In this document: positions 55,893-64,000 of the stretch, piece by piece
How positions within the stretch are numbered: position 1 is the stretch's first letter
Layout: the number at the start of each line of letters is the position of its first letter
Source of the DNA: JABDKH01 sp963768565
GTDB taxonomy: Bacteria > Bacteroidota > Rhodothermia > Rhodothermales > JABDKH01
Direction: 5' to 3'
DNA length: 64,000 nt
Assembly (NCBI GenBank): GCA_963768565.1
Contig: CAVYIO010000036.1
Span: forward strand, 3,722 to 67,721
Made by a program: the position numbers and the translations under genes
Notes under the pieces: generated by a model
The model's input: only the letters and a program-made list of their open reading frames with translations
Databases searched by the model: none
Told to the model about the DNA's origin: nothing

Positions 55893-57041
55893 ATGAAAAA
55901 TCTGTCCGAAGCACTCGAGGTCCGCAAACAGAAAAATCTGTATCGCAGCCGCCAGGTGATTGATGGCGCGCAAGGTGTCGAGCTGCAGGTGGATGGCACA
56001 TCATTACTGTCATTCTGCAGTAATGATTACCTCGGCCTGGCCAATCACCCGCAGGTCATCGCCGCTTTCCACCAGGGGCTCGATGAGTACGGTGCCGGTA
56101 GCGGCGCGGCACATTTGATTACCGGTCACAGTCGTGCGCACCAGCAGCTGGAAGAGGAGCTGGCCGGGTTTGTGCAACGCCCGCGTGCCCTGTTGTTCTC
56201 CACCGGTTACATGGCGAACCTCGGTGTAATGCAGGCCCTGCTTGGTCACGGCGACCGTGTTTTCCAGGACCGCAGCAACCATGCCTCCCTGCTGGATGGC
56301 GTACGCCAGAGTGGTGCGCGCCTGGTGCGTTACCGGCACGCGGATGTAATCGACCTGGAGACGCGTATGCGAGCTGCACCTGCCGGCGAGTACCTGCTGG
56401 CGACCGATGGCGTGTTCAGCATGGACGGCGATATTGCACCGCTGGCAGCGCTGGCCGGGGCCGCGGCACAACAGGCGGCCTGGTTTCTGGTTGATGACGC
56501 CCATGGCCTCGGCGTGGTCGGCCCGCAGGGCCGCGGCAGCGTGGCGCAGGCCGGGCTCGGCCTCGATCAGGTGCCGATATTGATGGGCACACTGGGCAAG
56601 GCATTCGGCAGTTTTGGCGCCTTTGTCGCCGGCAGCGAGGATCTGATCGAGACCCTGATCCAGCAGGCGCGCACCTACATCTATACTACGGCCGCTCCCC
56701 CGGCCGTTGCCGTTGCGACACGTGCGGCATTGAAACTCGTCCGGGAGGAAGGCTGGCGGCGCGAGCACCTGGCGGTGCTGGTGCAGCGCTTCCGTGCCGG
56801 TGCGGAGCAGCTCGGCCTGGGCCTGTGTGACTCGGACACGCCGATACAACCACTGCTCGTCGGTGATGCCGGGACCGCCCTGCAGTTCAGCGAGGCACTG
56901 CGCGGGCAGGGTATCCTGGTGACAGCCATTCGACCGCCAACCGTAGCGGAAGGAACAGCCCGGTTGCGTATTACGTTTTCTGCAGCGCATAGCGAGTCGC
57001 AGGTGGACCGGTTGCTTGATGCATTGGATAAGATCCAATGA
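55893..57041 (+). CDS. bioF: 8-amino-7-oxononanoate synthase BioF
   Basis: 382 residues of the PLP-dependent alpha-oxoamine synthase family. Motifs: FCSNDYLGLANHPQVI, GSGAAHLITGHSRAHQQLEE, DRSNHASLLDG, WFLVDDAHGLGVVGP and the PLP lysine in GTLGKAFGSFGAFVAG. It condenses pimeloyl-ACP with alanine. A repeat-bearing gap of 245 bases separates it from bioB, but it overlaps bioH by 4 bases (ATGA), indicating translational coupling with that gene. Confidence 0.97.
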   Translation: MKNLSEALEVRKQKNLYRSRQVIDGAQGVELQVDGTSLLSFCSNDYLGLANHPQVIAAFHQGLDEYGAGSGAAHLITGHSRAHQQLEEELAGFVQRPRALLFSTGYMANLGVMQALLGHGDRVFQDRSNHASLLDGVRQSGARLVRYRHADVIDLETRMRAAPAGEYLLATDGVFSMDGDIAPLAALAGAAAQQAAWFLVDDAHGLGVVGPQGRGSVAQAGLGLDQVPILMGTLGKAFGSFGAFVAGSEDLIETLIQQARTYIYTTAAPPAVAVATRAALKLVREEGWRREHLAVLVQRFRAGAEQLGLGLCDSDTPIQPLLVGDAGTALQFSEALRGQGILVTAIRPPTVAEGTARLRITFSAAHSESQVDRLLDALDKIQ

Positions 57042-57832
57042 CCGTGTATACACAAACAACCGGCAGCGGCCCTGACCTTGTCCTGATCCATGGCTGGGGC
57101 CTGCACGGCGGAATCTGGGATGAGTTCGTGCCTTTGCTGGAAACGGATTTCCGGGTGACCTGCGTCGACCTGCCGGGCCATGGGCGGAGTAACTGGCAGG
57201 GTGAGGCGCAACTGGATGCAATGGTCGATGTGCTGCTTGATGCGGTGCCGGGTCCGGCTGCATGGCTGGGCTGGTCGCTGGGTGGGCTGCTTGCAAGCCG
57301 GGCTGCATTGCAGCGGCCCGCACAGGTCAGTGCCCTGGTTCTGCTCGCCAGCAGCCCCTGTTTTGTGCGCAAGCCGGGCTGGCAGTCCGCCATGCTGCCG
57401 TCCCTGCTGGACACTTTCGCCGCGGAATTGCAGGCGGATTACAGCCGCACGCTGATTCGTTTTCTGTCCCTGCAAGTGCGCGGCGCTATCGATGCAAGCC
57501 GGACACTGAAGACCCTGCGGAAAAAAATGCTGGCGCATGGCGAACCCGCCACAGTGGCCTTGCAGGCCGGACTGGATATCCTGCGTTCTGCCGATTTGCG
57601 TGAACAGGTCTCCGGGATTCATTGCCCCGCCATGCTGATCATGGGTGGGCGGGACACGCTGGTGCCGGTCAATGCCGGGCGCGAGACGGCGCGTTTATTT
57701 CCTGCCGCCCGGCTTGAAGTGATCGAGGGTGCCGGGCATGCGCCGTTTATTTCACATCCTGAAGTCGTTGCCGGGCTGGTGCAGCACTTCCTGCATACTC
57801 ATCCGGAACAGCAGATGAATCCACATGATTAA
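57038..57832 (+). CDS. bioH: pimeloyl-ACP methyl ester esterase BioH
   Basis: 264 residues of the alpha/beta hydrolase family. The catalytic triad is Ser in WLGWSLGGLLAS, Asp in LIMGGRDTLVPV and His in EGAGHAPFISHPE; the HGWGLHGGIW oxyanion segment is characteristic. BioH removes the methyl group that BioC added, releasing pimeloyl-ACP for BioF. It overlaps bioF by 4 bases and bioC by 8. Confidence 0.95.
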   Translation: MTVYTQTTGSGPDLVLIHGWGLHGGIWDEFVPLLETDFRVTCVDLPGHGRSNWQGEAQLDAMVDVLLDAVPGPAAWLGWSLGGLLASRAALQRPAQVSALVLLASSPCFVRKPGWQSAMLPSLLDTFAAELQADYSRTLIRFLSLQVRGAIDASRTLKTLRKKMLAHGEPATVALQAGLDILRSADLREQVSGIHCPAMLIMGGRDTLVPVNAGRETARLFPAARLEVIEGAGHAPFISHPEVVAGLVQHFLHTHPEQQMNPHD

Positions 57833-58694
57833 TACAGACAACACGACATTGATTGACAAGCGCCTGGCACGACTTGCCTTCGAAAAGGCAGCCGCTACCT
57901 ATGATAATGCCGCCGTGCTGCAAAACGAGATCGGCGACCGCCTGATGGAGCGGCTCGATTATGTACGGTTGCAGCCACGCCGGGTGCTTGACCTGGGTGC
58001 CGGTACCGGGGTGTTTACCAGGGCGTTGATGAAGCGCTATCGCAGGTCCGATGTGGTGGCGCTGGATATTGCGCGGCCGATGCTGGAGCGCGTCCAGCAG
58101 CGGGCCGGCTGGTTTCGCAAGCCGGGATGCGTCTGCGGCGACAGCGAATCGCTGCCCTTTGCCGACGACAGTTTTGACTTGATATTTTCCAATCTGATGC
58201 TGCAGTGGTGCACGGACCTGCAGGCAACCTTTACCGATTTGCGCCGGGTGTTGTCGCCGGGTGGCCTGCTGATGTTTACCACCTTCGGTCCGGATACCCT
58301 GATGGAATTGCGCGCCAGCTGGGAAGCGGTTGACGGCTACAGTCATGTCAACTCGTTTATCGACCTGCATGATGTCGGTGATTCGCTGGTGCATACCCGC
58401 TGGGCGGAGCCGGTGATGGATTCGGAATACATCACGGTGACCTACCCGGAGTTGCGCGGCCTGATGCAGGACCTGAAGCAAATCGGCGCGCACAATGTCA
58501 CCTTCGGTCGCCCGCGCGGCCTGACCGGCAAGCGCCACCTGCAGCAGCTTGTCGAGGCCTATGAGCCATTCCGCAAGAATGGTGTTCTGCCGGCCAGTTA
58601 CGAGGTGGTGTACGGCCACGCGTGGTCACCGCACAATAAACATAGCCAGCCCGGCAGCCAGGAAGTGCCGCTGGTTGATCTGGAGCGTAAATAG
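57825..58694 (+). CDS. bioC: malonyl-ACP O-methyltransferase BioC
   Basis: 289 residues, SAM-dependent. The SAM-binding motif is RVLDLGAGTGVFTRALMKRY, followed by DVVALDIARPMLERVQQRAG and FDLIFSNLMLQWCTDLQATF. BioC methylates the free carboxyl of malonyl-ACP so that fatty-acid synthesis can build the pimeloyl chain. The ATG overlaps the bioH 3' end by 8 bases. It is followed by a 209-base gap containing REP-like repeats. Confidence 0.95.
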   Translation: MINTDNTTLIDKRLARLAFEKAAATYDNAAVLQNEIGDRLMERLDYVRLQPRRVLDLGAGTGVFTRALMKRYRRSDVVALDIARPMLERVQQRAGWFRKPGCVCGDSESLPFADDSFDLIFSNLMLQWCTDLQATFTDLRRVLSPGGLLMFTTFGPDTLMELRASWEAVDGYSHVNSFIDLHDVGDSLVHTRWAEPVMDSEYITVTYPELRGLMQDLKQIGAHNVTFGRPRGLTGKRHLQQLVEAYEPFRKNGVLPASYEVVYGHAWSPHNKHSQPGSQEVPLVDLERK

Positions 58695-58726
58695 TCCGGT
58701 TTATGTATCTTCGAGGCGGTAGTGTC

Positions 58727-58866
58727 CTGTAGGAGCACCAGCTCGCGAACACCTCGCCAGCTAATGCCGGCTCCTGCAAATTGGTGGCGCAGTTTCCTGT
58801 AGGAGTGCTTCCCAAGCGCGATTGTTTTTCATGCAGTGGCATCGCGGACGAGATCCGCTCATGCAG
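58727..58866. repeat. REP-like palindromic repeats between bioC and bioD
   Basis: Two related units: 58,727-58,778 (CCTGTAGGAGCACC ... CCGGCTCCTGCA) and 58,796-58,866 (CCTGTAGGAGTGCT ... GCGCGATT ... GCATCGCGGA ... GATCCGCTCATGCAG). The second shares its core with the repeats between bioB and bioF. Confidence 0.72.
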
Positions 58867-58903
58867 TTAATAAGCAAATCATCTGCGTTGATAGCATAAA
58901 ATT

Positions 58904-59605
58904 ATGGATAAAGATTTTTTCAACAGCCCCGGTTATTTCATCACCGGCACCGATACCGGCGTTGGCAAGACGACTGTAACGCTGGGCCTGATGCATTACC
59001 TGCAGGCACACGGGCAACGCGTCGCCGCGATGAAACCGGTCGCCTCGGGTTGTGTGAACACGGCTGACGGGCTGCGTAATGATGATGCCCTGAAATTACA
59101 GCAGCAGGCATCGGTGGCGCTGGCCTACAGCCAGGTGAATCCCTATGCCTTCGAGCCGGCTATTGCCCCGCACATTGCCGCCTCGGCAAACGGCATCCGC
59201 ATTGAACCCGGGCGAATCCTGCAAGCGTACAGCGAATTGTCCGGGACAGTGGACTGCATGCTGGTGGAAGGGGTGGGCGGCTGGCAGGTGCCGCTGGATG
59301 GTCAATACACCACGGCCGACCTCGCCTGCAGGCTGGGTTTGCCGGTGATCCTGGTGGTGGGGCTGCGTCTCGGCTGCCTCAGCCATGCCCGCCTGACGGC
59401 CGATGCCATCGCGGCCGGCGGCCTGCCATTGGCGGGCTGGGTGGTAAATAGCCCGGCGCCGCTGGCAGAAGCCTGGGAAGAGACGACTAATGCATTAATA
59501 AAAATAATTAATGCCCCGCTGCTGGGTATTGTCCCGGTGCTCAAGGCGGTCAGTGCAGAGGCCGTGGCCGCCCGCCTGAGCGCCGCACCAGTCAGCCACA
59601 GCTGA
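58904..59605 (+). CDS. bioD: dethiobiotin synthetase BioD
   Basis: 233 residues. The P-loop is FITGTDTGVGKTTVTLGLMH and the catalytic/Mg region has MKPVASGCVN, DALKLQQQASVALAYS and LVEGVGGWQVPLD. BioD closes the ureido ring of 7,8-diaminopelargonic acid with CO2 and ATP. It is on the same strand as the other bio genes but separated from bioC by 209 bases of repeats, so it may have its own promoter. bioA, which supplies its substrate, is not in the window. Confidence 0.96.
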   Translation: MDKDFFNSPGYFITGTDTGVGKTTVTLGLMHYLQAHGQRVAAMKPVASGCVNTADGLRNDDALKLQQQASVALAYSQVNPYAFEPAIAPHIAASANGIRIEPGRILQAYSELSGTVDCMLVEGVGGWQVPLDGQYTTADLACRLGLPVILVVGLRLGCLSHARLTADAIAAGGLPLAGWVVNSPAPLAEAWEETTNALIKIINAPLLGIVPVLKAVSAEAVAARLSAAPVSHS

Positions 59606-59775
59606 TTCGGCCTTCATTTGAATCTGATGGGATACTAATATAAAATTCGGATACTTTTTCGGCCAAAATCCTCAACCACTGGAACTTGCACCGGTTGAGG
59701 GCATGCAGGGCATACAGTAGTATTCACGCTCTGTTGCGCAGATCGGCCAGACACCTGCGGCGTGTAAACAAGCTA

Positions 59776-60276
59776 GTGATTGAACGGGAATACGTACCTG
59801 CGGGCATGGACTGTCACTGGGTGATTCGTCCGAACCAGTCCCTGTCATGGCGCAGTGCGTTGAGATTTTACGCGGCAATCAGTTTTTGCTGCCTGGGAAT
59901 CGGCATCACATTTGCGTTGCACGGTTTCTGGCCGGTGCTGCCGTTTGCGGGTCTGGAAGTCGCTGTTCTGGGGGTCGCCTTTTATCTGTGCCTTTCTCGA
60001 AGCCAGATGCGCGAGGTTATATCGGTAAATGCGCAAGTCGTCAGCGTGGAAAAGGGACGACGCCAGCCGCAGGAGCATTGGGAATGCCCGCGCGCCTGGG
60101 CGCGAATCAGGCTGCAGCGCTCACCGATTGCCTGGTATCCGCAGCAGCTGGCAGTTGCATTCCAGGGGAAACAGGTCGTAATCGGCGAGTTTCTCAACGA
60201 AGGGGAACGCTGTGCACTGGCCGCGGAACTGGAGCAGGTGATCCACCGTGATGACTGGCACGAAAGCGGCGCCTGA
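59776..60276 (+). CDS. DUF2244 domain membrane protein
   Basis: About 166 residues. The DUF2244 text is clear: WVIRPNQSLSWRSALRFYAA, two membrane helices around ISFCCLGIGITFALHGFWPV and LPFAGLEVAVLGVAFYL, then SRSQMREVISV and a C-terminal beta domain. This family is frequent just upstream of cytochrome oxidase genes in proteobacteria and is suspected to help oxidase assembly, without proof. The frame is open to 59,686; GTG 59776 or ATG 59806 is the more likely start. Confidence 0.75.
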   Translation: MIEREYVPAGMDCHWVIRPNQSLSWRSALRFYAAISFCCLGIGITFALHGFWPVLPFAGLEVAVLGVAFYLCLSRSQMREVISVNAQVVSVEKGRRQPQEHWECPRAWARIRLQRSPIAWYPQQLAVAFQGKQVVIGEFLNEGERCALAAELEQVIHRDDWHESGA

Positions 60277-60343
60277 CGGGCGCCGGGCAGCACGCAAGGT
60301 TTACTTTAATTCTTGAATTTTAATTTAGTCATGGAGTCGATGC

Positions 60344-61471
60344 ATGTTCGCTAAAACGCTTAAAGGCGCCTTCTGCAGTATCCTGGGCGCGGCCCTCCTG
60401 CTTGGTAGTGGCCCCGGCCATGCCGAGTACATGTTCAACCTGGTAAAAGGCGTTACCGACATCAGCCACAAGGTTTATAACCTGCACATGCTGATTTTCT
60501 GGATCTGCGTTGTGGTCTGTATCGGGGTATTCGCGGTACTGATTTACTCGATTTATGCCCACCGTAAATCGAAAGGTGCTGTACCGGCAACCTTTCATGA
60601 AAGCACCACGGTTGAAGTCATCTGGACCACCATTCCTTTCCTGGTGCTGGTTGGCATGGCGGTCCCGGCGACCACGACCCTGCTGGCACTGGAAGATACC
60701 CGTGATTCGGATATGTCGATCCAGGTTACCGGCTACCAGTGGAAGTGGAAGTACGATTACCTCGATGAGGGCATCAGCTTCTTCAGTGTCCTGACCACGC
60801 CTCGCGAACAGATCACCGGTGATGCACCAAAGGATGACACCTATCTGTTGACTGTCGACAATCCCATCGTCGTGCCGATCAACAAGAAGATTCGTTTCCT
60901 GATTACCTCCAACGACGTGATCCACTCCTGGTGGGTACCGGACCTGGGCTGGAAGCAGGATGCCGTGCCCGGGTTTATCAATGATGCCTGGACAGAACTG
61001 AAAGAGCCGGGTACCTACCGCGGCAAGTGTGCGGAACTGTGCGGCAAGGACCATGGTTTCATGCCGATCGTGCTCGAGGCCAAGACGGAAACCGACTACC
61101 GGCAGTGGGTTGCCGACCAGAAGGCCGGTGCAGCGGCAGCGGCTGCATCTGCCACCCGGACCTGGACGCAGGCTGATCTTATTGCCAGGGGTGAGGCGGT
61201 CTACAACACCAACTGTGCCGCCTGTCACATGCCCAATGGTGCAGGTATACCGGGCGTGTTCCCGGCAATCGCGGGCAGCCCCGTTGCCACGGGCGATCTG
61301 GCTGGCCATGTCGATATCTTGTTGAATGGCAGGGCCGGTACCGCCATGCAGGCCTTCGGCGAGCAGTTGAATGATGCCGATATCGCTGCCGTGATCACCT
61401 ACCAGCGCAATGCCTTCGGCAACAACACCGGGGAGACGGTGCAGCCGTCCGTTATTACTGCCGCACGCTAG
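60344..61471 (+). CDS. ctaC: cytochrome c oxidase subunit II with fused cytochrome c domain
   Basis: 375 residues. A signal peptide is followed by two membrane helices (LHMLIFWICVVVCIGVFAVL, VIWTTIPFLVLVGMAVPA). The CuA domain has YQWKWKYDY, SNDVIHSWWVPDLG and CAELCGKDHGFMPIVLEA with the two cysteines, Glu and His of the copper site. A C-terminal cytochrome c domain carries CAACH and later the methionine in AGTAMQAFG. It accepts electrons from cytochrome c in aerobic respiration. First gene of the cox operon, 35 bases before ctaD. Confidence 0.95.
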   Translation: MFAKTLKGAFCSILGAALLLGSGPGHAEYMFNLVKGVTDISHKVYNLHMLIFWICVVVCIGVFAVLIYSIYAHRKSKGAVPATFHESTTVEVIWTTIPFLVLVGMAVPATTTLLALEDTRDSDMSIQVTGYQWKWKYDYLDEGISFFSVLTTPREQITGDAPKDDTYLLTVDNPIVVPINKKIRFLITSNDVIHSWWVPDLGWKQDAVPGFINDAWTELKEPGTYRGKCAELCGKDHGFMPIVLEAKTETDYRQWVADQKAGAAAAAASATRTWTQADLIARGEAVYNTNCAACHMPNGAGIPGVFPAIAGSPVATGDLAGHVDILLNGRAGTAMQAFGEQLNDADIAAVITYQRNAFGNNTGETVQPSVITAAR

Positions 61472-61506
61472 AGAATCCAGATATATTTCAGTGGAGAAAT
61501 AATGCA

Positions 61507-63087
61507 ATGAGTACAGCTACCACACACGACGACCATCACGATCACGGTGCCCCAAGCGGCCTGATGCGCTGGGTAACCACCACCAACCACAAGGATATCG
61601 GCACCCTCTACCTGTGGTTTGCCTTCACCATGCTGCTGGTTGGCGGCGCCTTTGCGATGGTGATTCGTGCCGAGCTTTTCCAGCCCGGTATGCAGATCGT
61701 CGATCCGCAGTTCTTCAACTCCATGACGACCATGCATGGCCTGATCATGGTGTTCGGCGCCATCATGCCGGGCATGGTGGGACTCGCCAACTGGCAGATC
61801 CCGCTGATGATCGGTGCGCCCGACATGGCCCTGCCGCGCATGAACAACTGGAGTTTCTGGATCCTGCCGTTTGCCGGCACCATGCTGCTGAGCACCTTCT
61901 TCATGGAAGGCGGCGCCCCGGCGTTTGGCTGGACCTTTTACGCCCCGCTGTCCACCACCTTCGCACCGGACAGCACGGACTTCTTTATCTTCGCCGTGCA
62001 CATGCTGGGTTTCTCTTCCATCATGGGTGCCATCAACATCATTGCCACGGTGCTGAACATGCGCGCGCCGGGCATGACCCTGATGAAGATGCCGCTGTTC
62101 GTCTGGACCTGGTTCATTACCGCCTTCCTGCTGATAGCCGTGATGCCGGTACTCGCAGGTGCGGTGACCATGATGCTCACCGACCGTAACTTCGGCACCA
62201 GCTTCTTCGATGCCGCCGGCGGCGGTGACCCGGTACTGTTCCAGCACATATTCTGGTTCTTCGGGCATCCCGAGGTGTACATCATGATCCTGCCGGCCTT
62301 CGGCGTGGTCTCCGAAATCATCCCGACCTTTGCGCGCAAGAAGCTGTTTGGTTACAGCTCCATGGTGTATGCAACGGCCTCCATCGCCTTCCTGTCCTTC
62401 ATCGTCTACGCGCATCATATGTTCACCACCGGCATGCCGGTCGCCGGTGAGCTGTATTTCATGTATGCCACGATACTGATCGCCGTGCCTACAGCAGTGA
62501 AGGTGTTCAACTGGACCGCCACCATGTGGCGCGGCTCCATGACCTTCGAGACCCCGATGCTGTGGGCGATTGCCTTCGTGTTCCTGTTCACCATCGGCGG
62601 TTTCACCGGCCTGATGATGGGTATCGCCCCGGCCGACATGCAGTACCACGACACCTACTTTATCGTGGCGCATTTCCACTACGTGCTGGTGACCGGCGCG
62701 CTGTTTGCAATCATTGCCGCGGTGTATTACTGGATGCCGAAGTGGACCGGCCACATGGTCGACGAGAGGCTCGGCAAGATCCACTTCTGGTGGTCTACCA
62801 TTTCCGTGAACGTGCTTTTTTTCCCGCAGCACTTCATCGGCCTGGCCGGCATGCCGCGCCGTATCCCGGATTACTCGCTGCAGTTCGCGGACTGGAACAT
62901 GATCTCCAGCATCGGCGGCTTCGCCTTCGGCCTGGCGCAGGTGTTCTTCATCTATATCCTGATCAAGACCATCCGCGGCGGCGAGCAGGCCAGCGGGCAG
63001 GTCTGGGAAGGTGCGCACGGCCTGGAATGGACGGTTCCCTCACCGGCGCCGTATCACACGTTTATGGAAGCCCCGCAGGTCAGGTAA
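61507..63087 (+). CDS. ctaD: cytochrome c oxidase subunit I
   Basis: 526 residues, 12 predicted membrane helices, haem-copper oxidase A family. Haem a ligands are in TMHGLIMVFG and the HFHY segment of VAHFHYVLVTGALF; CuB histidines lie in FGHPEVYIMILPAFG (with the cross-linked Tyr) and YAHHMFTTGM. The subunit reduces oxygen to water and pumps protons. It follows ctaC by 35 bases and precedes a short membrane protein gene and ctaG. Confidence 0.97.
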   Translation: MSTATTHDDHHDHGAPSGLMRWVTTTNHKDIGTLYLWFAFTMLLVGGAFAMVIRAELFQPGMQIVDPQFFNSMTTMHGLIMVFGAIMPGMVGLANWQIPLMIGAPDMALPRMNNWSFWILPFAGTMLLSTFFMEGGAPAFGWTFYAPLSTTFAPDSTDFFIFAVHMLGFSSIMGAINIIATVLNMRAPGMTLMKMPLFVWTWFITAFLLIAVMPVLAGAVTMMLTDRNFGTSFFDAAGGGDPVLFQHIFWFFGHPEVYIMILPAFGVVSEIIPTFARKKLFGYSSMVYATASIAFLSFIVYAHHMFTTGMPVAGELYFMYATILIAVPTAVKVFNWTATMWRGSMTFETPMLWAIAFVFLFTIGGFTGLMMGIAPADMQYHDTYFIVAHFHYVLVTGALFAIIAAVYYWMPKWTGHMVDERLGKIHFWWSTISVNVLFFPQHFIGLAGMPRRIPDYSLQFADWNMISSIGGFAFGLAQVFFIYILIKTIRGGEQASGQVWEGAHGLEWTVPSPAPYHTFMEAPQVR

Positions 63088-63142
63088 TTAACCGGGGGCG
63101 CGGGTTTTTGGCATATGCACCCGCCCTGGAATGGTGACGTCA

Positions 63143-63253
63143 ATGACAGAACAGGGTAACAGGCAGCAGACCATCGGAATCGCCGTTACAGTGATCGTGC
63201 TCGCGTTGCTGGCGGCGGCCTTTTTTGCAGCCAGCTTTTTCGTGCTGACCTGA
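63143..63253 (+). CDS. short single-helix protein between ctaD and ctaG
   Basis: A 36-residue frame (MTEQGNRQQTIGIAVTVIVL, then ALLAAAFFAASFFVLT) with one hydrophobic segment, too short for most ORF calls. ATG 63131, four codons upstream, is a second possible start. It sits 5 bases before ctaG in the cox operon. Short single-helix oxidase-associated proteins are common at this position in proteobacterial cox operons, so an assembly or stability role is likely but inferred. Confidence 0.62.
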   Translation: MTEQGNRQQTIGIAVTVIVLALLAAAFFAASFFVLT

Positions 63254-63258
63254 CAGTC

Positions 63259-63921
63259 ATGCAAGCCAACGAACGACAGGCAGCAAACACCCGGGTTGTA
63301 AAACGGCTCGGTCTGGCCGCAGTTGCCATGTTTGGCTTCGGGTTTGCACTGGTGCCGATTTATGACGTGTTCTGCGATATCACCGGGATCAACGGCAAGA
63401 CCGGCCGCATCGAGATGGAAGCTGCGCTCAGCCAGAAAGTCGATGAAGACCGCCTGGTGACGGTGGAATTTCTGGCAACGGTGAACAGCGAGTTGCCCTG
63501 GGAATTCAGGCCGATGGTCAGGAGGATCAAGGTGCATCCCGGTGATGTGACGGAAGTGAATTATTTTGCCAGGAACAAAACTGCCAGCCTGGTTGCTGGC
63601 CAGGCAATACCAAGCCTGGCACCGGGACTGGCGGCAAAGTATTTCAACAAGACGGAATGCTTCTGTTTCACCCGGCAGACACTGCAGCCAAACGAAAGCA
63701 AGCAAATGCCGTTGCGGTTTGTTGTCGACCCGGCGTTGCCGGAAGAGATCAGGACGGTGTCGTTGTCCTATACCTTCTTCCCGGCTGAAAATGAACAACC
63801 CGGCATCGAACAAATCGGTGCTGTCTCAACGGGGTTAGAGCCGATCGATCCTGTTTTGTATTTCAAGGTTTCAATGGGGTCAGACTCGATTGATATTGTA
63901 CTGAGAAAATTGTTTTTATGA
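63259..63921 (+). CDS. ctaG: cytochrome c oxidase assembly protein CtaG (Cox11-like), with a repeat-derived C-terminus
   Basis: 220 residues. An N-terminal membrane anchor (VVKRLGLAAVAMFGFGFALV) precedes the Cox11 fold: PIYDVFCDITGINGKTG, TVNSELPWEFRPMVRRIKVH, KYFNKTECFCFTRQTL with the copper-binding cysteines, and the closing LRTVSLSYTFFP-like text (RTVSLSYTFFPAENEQPG). The protein delivers copper to the CuB site of subunit I. Normally the chain ends a few residues after the SYTFF strand; here it reads a further 40 codons into repeat sequence (VSMGSDSIDIVLRKLFL), so the native stop appears to have been lost. Confidence 0.93.
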   Translation: MQANERQAANTRVVKRLGLAAVAMFGFGFALVPIYDVFCDITGINGKTGRIEMEAALSQKVDEDRLVTVEFLATVNSELPWEFRPMVRRIKVHPGDVTEVNYFARNKTASLVAGQAIPSLAPGLAAKYFNKTECFCFTRQTLQPNESKQMPLRFVVDPALPEEIRTVSLSYTFFPAENEQPGIEQIGAVSTGLEPIDPVLYFKVSMGSDSIDIVLRKLFL

Positions 63922-63958
63922 TGGAGGTTAGATCAATCGAGTCTGACCCCATTGAAAC
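63826..63958. repeat. palindromic repeat cluster at the 3' end of ctaG
   Basis: 63,868-63,894 and 63,932-63,958 form a perfect 27-bp inverted repeat (core TCAATGGGGTCAGACTCGATT) around a 37-base loop. 63,826-63,849 carries a degenerate direct copy (TCAACGGGGTTAGAGCCGAT, 19 of 24 matches to the first arm). This core resembles the palindromes that surround REP-associated tyrosine transposase (RAYT) elements in gammaproteobacteria; no transposase is in the window. Confidence 0.85.
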
Positions 63959-63983
63959 GTGAAACGTAGAGAGGGAGTTATCA

Positions 63984-64000
63984 ATGTCAGCATCTAACGG
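63984..64000 (+). CDS. ctaE: probable start of cytochrome c oxidase subunit III (partial)
   Basis: ATG 63984 with a GAGGGAG ribosome-binding site 7 bases upstream opens MSASN. Only five codons are present. The call rests on gene order: ctaC-ctaD-ctaG is normally followed by ctaE in proteobacteria. The protein sequence itself does not prove it. Confidence 0.4.

Noticed and set aside
60269..60285. A GGCGCC-TGACG-GGCGCC hairpin at the end of the DUF2244 gene as a terminator.
   Set aside because: The stem lies on the stop codon and no T-run follows, so termination is not supported.

Overview
The window joins two unrelated genomes. Bases 1 to about 53,285 read as a GC-rich member of the Bacteroidota/Rhodothermota (FCB) branch, most like Rhodothermales. 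The evidence is a secreted FG-GAP protein with a type IX secretion (T9SS) C-terminal signal, a GWxTD-domain protein, a Bacteroidota-style GlmM, a CcmA-like ABC ATPase with the variant seen in that branch, and an absence of strong Shine-Dalgarno sites. Bases from about 53,285 to 64,000 read as a gammaproteobacterium: a 3' fragment of ubiA, comF, the bioBFHCD genes behind a BirA-type operator, and a cytochrome c oxidase operon. The join lies inside one open reading frame, where the N-terminus of an isoaspartyl peptidase/asparaginase runs in frame into the C-terminus of UbiA. No mobile element or tRNA is present there, so a chimeric contig is more likely than gene transfer.

Layout of the first part: a NUDIX hydrolase, rsmE and an Omp85-family protein (minus strand); a small secreted protein, mutY and a membrane-anchored protein (plus); two membrane proteins (minus); CIRCE-groES-groEL; glmM; a lipase-like hydrolase; asnS; a GWxTD protein; a phosphoesterase; the pyruvate dehydrogenase operon pdhA-pdhB-pdhC; an ECF sigma factor with its zinc-finger anti-sigma; the duplicated FG-GAP protein; a glycosyltransferase; icd; a tRNA-queuosine mannosyltransferase homologue; comF; an ABC ATPase; a Cu/Zn superoxide dismutase lipoprotein; a PAS-GGDEF-EAL protein; a CYTH protein coupled to a sulfotransferase-acetyltransferase fusion; a serine protease; an FKBP isomerase; egtB-egtD and an M28 peptidase; a TPR protein; two bacterial PH-domain membrane proteins; a YaaW-like protein; the glycogen enzymes malQ, glgX and glgB; queE, a nuclease-like lipoprotein and yjbQ; an SDR dehydrogenase; and the truncated asparaginase.

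The first part carries eight apparent single-base frameshifts in seven otherwise well-conserved genes (rsmE, mutY, pdhA twice, a DPM1-type glycosyltransferase, the queuosine mannosyltransferase, egtB, and the endonuclease/exonuclease family protein). The second part has none that I could see. This points to base-level errors in the first assembly or to real decay, and each broken gene below should be read as one gene.

The genes form ordinary metabolic groups: central carbon (pdhABC, icd), glycogen turnover, ergothioneine synthesis, queuosine synthesis and modification, protein folding, biotin synthesis, and respiration. I saw no CRISPR array, rRNA, tRNA, phage or insertion-sequence transposase. 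The most unusual items are the chimeric join, the near-identical tandem duplication inside the FG-GAP gene, the sulfotransferase-GNAT fusion, the coiled-coil insertion in AsnRS, a biotin operator that covers the start codon of comF, and a palindromic repeat that has rewritten the 3' end of ctaG.
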